From the NCBI GenBank assembly GCA_964428475.1, contig CAYRYO010000067.1:1-8858 (forward strand): a stretch of 8,858 nucleotides of DNA, written 5' to 3'. The notes beneath the pieces were generated by a model. That model ran no database searches and had not been told where the DNA came from. It saw only the letters and a program-made list of their open reading frames with translations. This stretch comes from JARICQ01 sp964428475 (GTDB lineage: Bacteria > Bacillota > Clostridia > Tissierellales > Tissierellaceae). A program made the position numbers and the translations under genes. Of this stretch, positions 7,184-8,858 are shown in pieces (the first letter of the stretch is position 1; the number at the start of each line of letters is the position of its first letter).

Positions 7184-7211
7184 ATTAGCTCATTAGATCC
7201 AATGAGCTAAT
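7184..7211 (-). terminator. Hairpin overlapping the rpoN stop codon, possible weak terminator
   Basis: An 11-bp perfect stem (ATTAGCTCATT with AATGAGCTAAT) encloses a 6-nt loop. Its 5' arm includes the rpoN TAG stop. The following sense sequence TTAAATCTAAG has no U run, so termination would be inefficient. It may instead mark the 3' end of rpoN mRNA. Some read-through from rpoN into cggR is therefore likely. Confidence 0.5.
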
Positions 7212-8583
7212 ATCTTCTTCTCATAGAAGATGAAGGTATCTGTAGTTCATCTCTATACTTAGCTACCGTTCTTCTAGAAATCTTTATACCTTCGTTGTTC
7301 AGTATATCTGATAACTTTTGATCACTATATGGTTTTTTTGAATCTTCTCTTTCTATTATATCTTTAAGCGTTGATTTTATACTAGTAGACGACATATCTC
7401 CTTCATTACATCCTAAGCCTGAATTAAAAAAATATTTTAACTCGAATAGCCCTCTAGGAGTTTGTACATATTTTCCGTTTGTAGTTCTAGATATAGTAGA
7501 TTCATGCATCTCAATGTCTTCTGCTATGTCTTTTAAGGTAAGTGGTTTTAAGTATTTTTCACCTTTTAAGAAAAAATCCATTTGAAATTTTAAAATTGAT
7601 TCTACTACTTTCTTTATTGTATTTTTCCTCTGTTCTATACTTCTTATTATCCACATGGCAGAATTAAATTTTTGATTTAAGAATTCTGTTGCATTTTCAT
7701 CTTTTCCTGTCTTCATAAGGTCTTTATAATAGTTATTTATATTTAATTTTGGAGCTGTCGAGTCTTTTACTATAACTACAAATTCATTTTCATATAACTT
7801 TATTTCTGCATCTGGATTTACATACTTTGTTGTTTCATCTTTACCAGCAAACGCTCTCCCTGGCTTAGGTTCGAATGTTTTAATAAAATCACATGCTTTT
7901 TGAACATCATCTACACTAATATTTAATTCTTTTGAAATTTTTTGTATTTTGTTACAGCCTAAATCATCCAAGTAATTCTCTATTATTTCTAAAGCATACT
8001 TCTCAACATTTTTCTTTGTTTTTACTTGTATCAATAAACATTCTCTTAAGTTTCTTGCCCCAACTCCTACTGGATCAAATGTCTGAATAACTTTTAATAC
8101 CAATTCCACCTCTTCTATACTAAGACCAAAAAGTTCAGATATTTCTTCTACAGTTAGTTCAAAATATCCATTCTTGTCAATATTGTCAATTATATATTCA
8201 CCAACTCTTCGTTCCACTACTCCAAAATGTACCATATTTAACTGAGACATTAAAAACTCTTTTATAGTAGGTTCTATACTTATGAAGGCTTCGTAATTAA
8301 CCTCTTTAATATTTTTATCTCTTTGGGGTCTATAGCTATAATCATCATATTTCTCTATATACTCTTTCCAATCAATTTCTTTTTCATCTGTATATTTATC
8401 TATATCTTCAAATTCATCTTTGGGCTTTTCTCTTTCAAGCATAGGGTTTTCTTCTAATTCTCTTGATATATATTCATTTAACTCCATACTGTTAAACTGA
8501 AGCAATTCTATGGCCTGTCTAAGTTCTGGGGTCATTATTAATTTTTGTGTTTGTTCTAAATGCAAATCATAGCTAAGCTTCAT
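7207..8583 (-). CDS. rpoN: RNA polymerase sigma-54 factor (SigL/RpoN)
   Basis: Sigma-54 directs core RNA polymerase to -24/-12 promoters that need an AAA+ enhancer-binding activator. The 458-residue protein is of normal length for Firmicutes. Region I is at 1-49 (LTQ-like start, with LRQAIELLQFNSMELNEYI at 21-39, which contacts activator and -12 DNA). An acidic linker follows (about 50-95), then the core-binding domain (about 96-290, with FDPVGVGARNLREC at 169-182), a helix-turn-helix near 347-385 (ESTISRTTNGKYVQTPRG at 361-378) and the C-terminal RpoN box SRRTVAKYR (436-444). The box has Ser in place of the usual first Ala. The ATG at 8583 is chosen over an in-frame GTG at 8592, since the ribosome binding site overlaps that GTG. 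It has its own promoter. rpoN directly upstream of cggR-gap is a known clostridial arrangement. Its regulon here is unknown, and no activator gene is in the window. Confidence 0.97.
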   Translation of the reverse strand: MKLSYDLHLEQTQKLIMTPELRQAIELLQFNSMELNEYISRELEENPMLEREKPKDEFEDIDKYTDEKEIDWKEYIEKYDDYSYRPQRDKNIKEVNYEAFISIEPTIKEFLMSQLNMVHFGVVERRVGEYIIDNIDKNGYFELTVEEISELFGLSIEEVELVLKVIQTFDPVGVGARNLRECLLIQVKTKKNVEKYALEIIENYLDDLGCNKIQKISKELNISVDDVQKACDFIKTFEPKPGRAFAGKDETTKYVNPDAEIKLYENEFVVIVKDSTAPKLNINNYYKDLMKTGKDENATEFLNQKFNSAMWIIRSIEQRKNTIKKVVESILKFQMDFFLKGEKYLKPLTLKDIAEDIEMHESTISRTTNGKYVQTPRGLFELKYFFNSGLGCNEGDMSSTSIKSTLKDIIEREDSKKPYSDQKLSDILNNEGIKISRRTVAKYRDELQIPSSSMRRRY

Positions 8584-8587
8584 CAGT

Positions 8588-8600
8588 ATCACCCTTCCTT
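8588..8600 (-). promoter_or_regulatory. rpoN ribosome binding site
   Basis: AAGGAAGGGTGAT resembles the full anti-16S complement with a short internal insertion. Its GGTGAT part ends 4 nt before the ATG at 8583, and the AAGGAAGG part ends 9 nt before it. It overlaps the alternative GTG at 8592-8590, so that codon is unlikely to be the start. Confidence 0.75.
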
Positions 8601-8617
8601 TATTTATTGTTATTTAC

Positions 8618-8646
8618 ATTATATCAGAAGTTTCCAAAAGTATAAA
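8618..8646 (-). promoter_or_regulatory. Sigma-A-type promoter of rpoN
   Basis: A perfect -10 box TATAAT (8623-8618) is 17 bp from a -35-like TTTATA (8646-8641, 4 of 6 consensus bases). The predicted start near 8611 gives a leader of about 28 nt. The -35 box directly abuts the U-rich tail of the upstream terminator. Confidence 0.7.
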
Positions 8647-8648
8647 GC

Positions 8649-8708
8649 AAATAAAAATACTCCCTTAAGGTATGGAATATATTAATCTTCCTCCTTTGAA
8701 GAGAGTAT
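8649..8708 (-). terminator. Intrinsic terminator of the upstream transporter gene
   Basis: On the minus strand AUACUCUCUU (8708-8699) pairs with AAGGGAGUAU (8666-8657) over 10 bp, including one G-U that would be a C-A mismatch on the other strand. AAGG/CCUU can add 4 bp past a 2-nt bulge. The tail is UUUUAUUUG. The U tail and the G-U pair both support minus-strand reading. It starts about 42 nt after the permease stop. Confidence 0.75.
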
Positions 8709-8750
8709 AACAGTTAAAAGCATATATTTTATGAATTCCAGAGTAAAACA

Positions 8751-8858
8751 CTAGCGTTGTGATTTGTCGTATGGAATACCTTCTGCCTTTGGTGCCCTTG
8801 ATTTCTTAGAAGTAAATGCAAGCACTATCATGGTAGCTAAATAAGGCATCATTTTATA
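8751..8858 (-). CDS. C-terminal end of an ABC transporter permease, probably nucleoside type (partial)
   Basis: The open frame enters from the right edge and gives 35 residues before TAG. It reads MMPYLATMIVLAFTSKKS from residue 3, a hydrophobic stretch that looks like the end of a last membrane helix. RAPKAEGIPYDKSQR follows, a short basic and polar tail. The pattern PYLxTxxVL..RAPxAxGxPY is typical of the C-terminus of one permease of the BMP-family importers (NupQ/YufQ-like, for guanosine or other nucleosides). The substrate cannot be judged from so short a piece. The terminator downstream suggests it is the last gene of its operon, unrelated in transcription to rpoN. Confidence 0.75.
   Translation of the reverse strand, partial: YKMMPYLATMIVLAFTSKKSRAPKAEGIPYDKSQR

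Noticed and set aside
8584..8592. Upstream alternative starts: GTG for rpoN (8592), GTG for cggR (7000) and TTG for gpmI (2897)
   Set aside because: Each lies within or immediately upstream of the ribosome binding site that serves the downstream ATG, and the ATG gives the normal family N-terminus and length.

Overview
This is an AT-rich Firmicutes segment. The gene order rpoN-cggR-gap-pgk-tpiA-gpmI-eno, together with AAGGAGG-type ribosome binding sites, points to the class Clostridia in the broad sense (Clostridiales or Tissierellales-like). The species cannot be named from this window. Every gene is on the minus strand, so transcription runs from high to low coordinates. Long plus-strand ORFs are antisense shadows of these genes.

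Layout in transcription order. Positions 8858-8751 are the last 35 codons of a membrane protein that looks like the tail of a nucleoside-type (BMP-associated) ABC transporter permease, followed by an intrinsic terminator at about 8708-8649. Abutting the terminator tail is a sigma-A-type promoter (8646-8618) for rpoN (8583-7207), which encodes sigma-54. A perfect hairpin overlaps the rpoN stop codon. Next come a second sigma-A-type promoter (7170-7142) and a leader of about 144 nt that holds a recognisable CggR operator (7102-7066). The glycolytic operon follows: cggR (6991-5969), gap (5917-4916), pgk (4839-3649), tpiA (3636-2887), gpmI (2885-1353) and eno (1345-50). The last 49 bases show no terminator, so the operon end or its next gene lies outside the window.

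How it works together. gap, pgk, tpiA, gpmI and eno encode the five consecutive enzyme steps that interconvert triose phosphates and phosphoenolpyruvate. CggR is their expected repressor. In Bacillus it is released from DNA by fructose-1,6-bisphosphate, so an upstream glycolytic intermediate would switch on the lower pathway. The operator lies downstream of the promoter, which fits a roadblock to elongating polymerase rather than occlusion of the promoter. pgk, tpiA, gpmI and eno are tightly packed, with ribosome binding sites that include or touch the preceding stop codon. gap is set apart from pgk by a 76-nt spacer carrying a strong GC hairpin.

This is a well-known housekeeping arrangement, and I see no undescribed system. 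The points worth checking are the cofactor pocket of the GAPDH, which resembles the NADP-type GapB rather than GapA, the hairpin between gap and pgk, and the slightly altered operator spacing. No mobile elements, CRISPR arrays, tRNA or rRNA genes were seen. The longest gene-free stretch is about 215 nt (6992-7206).
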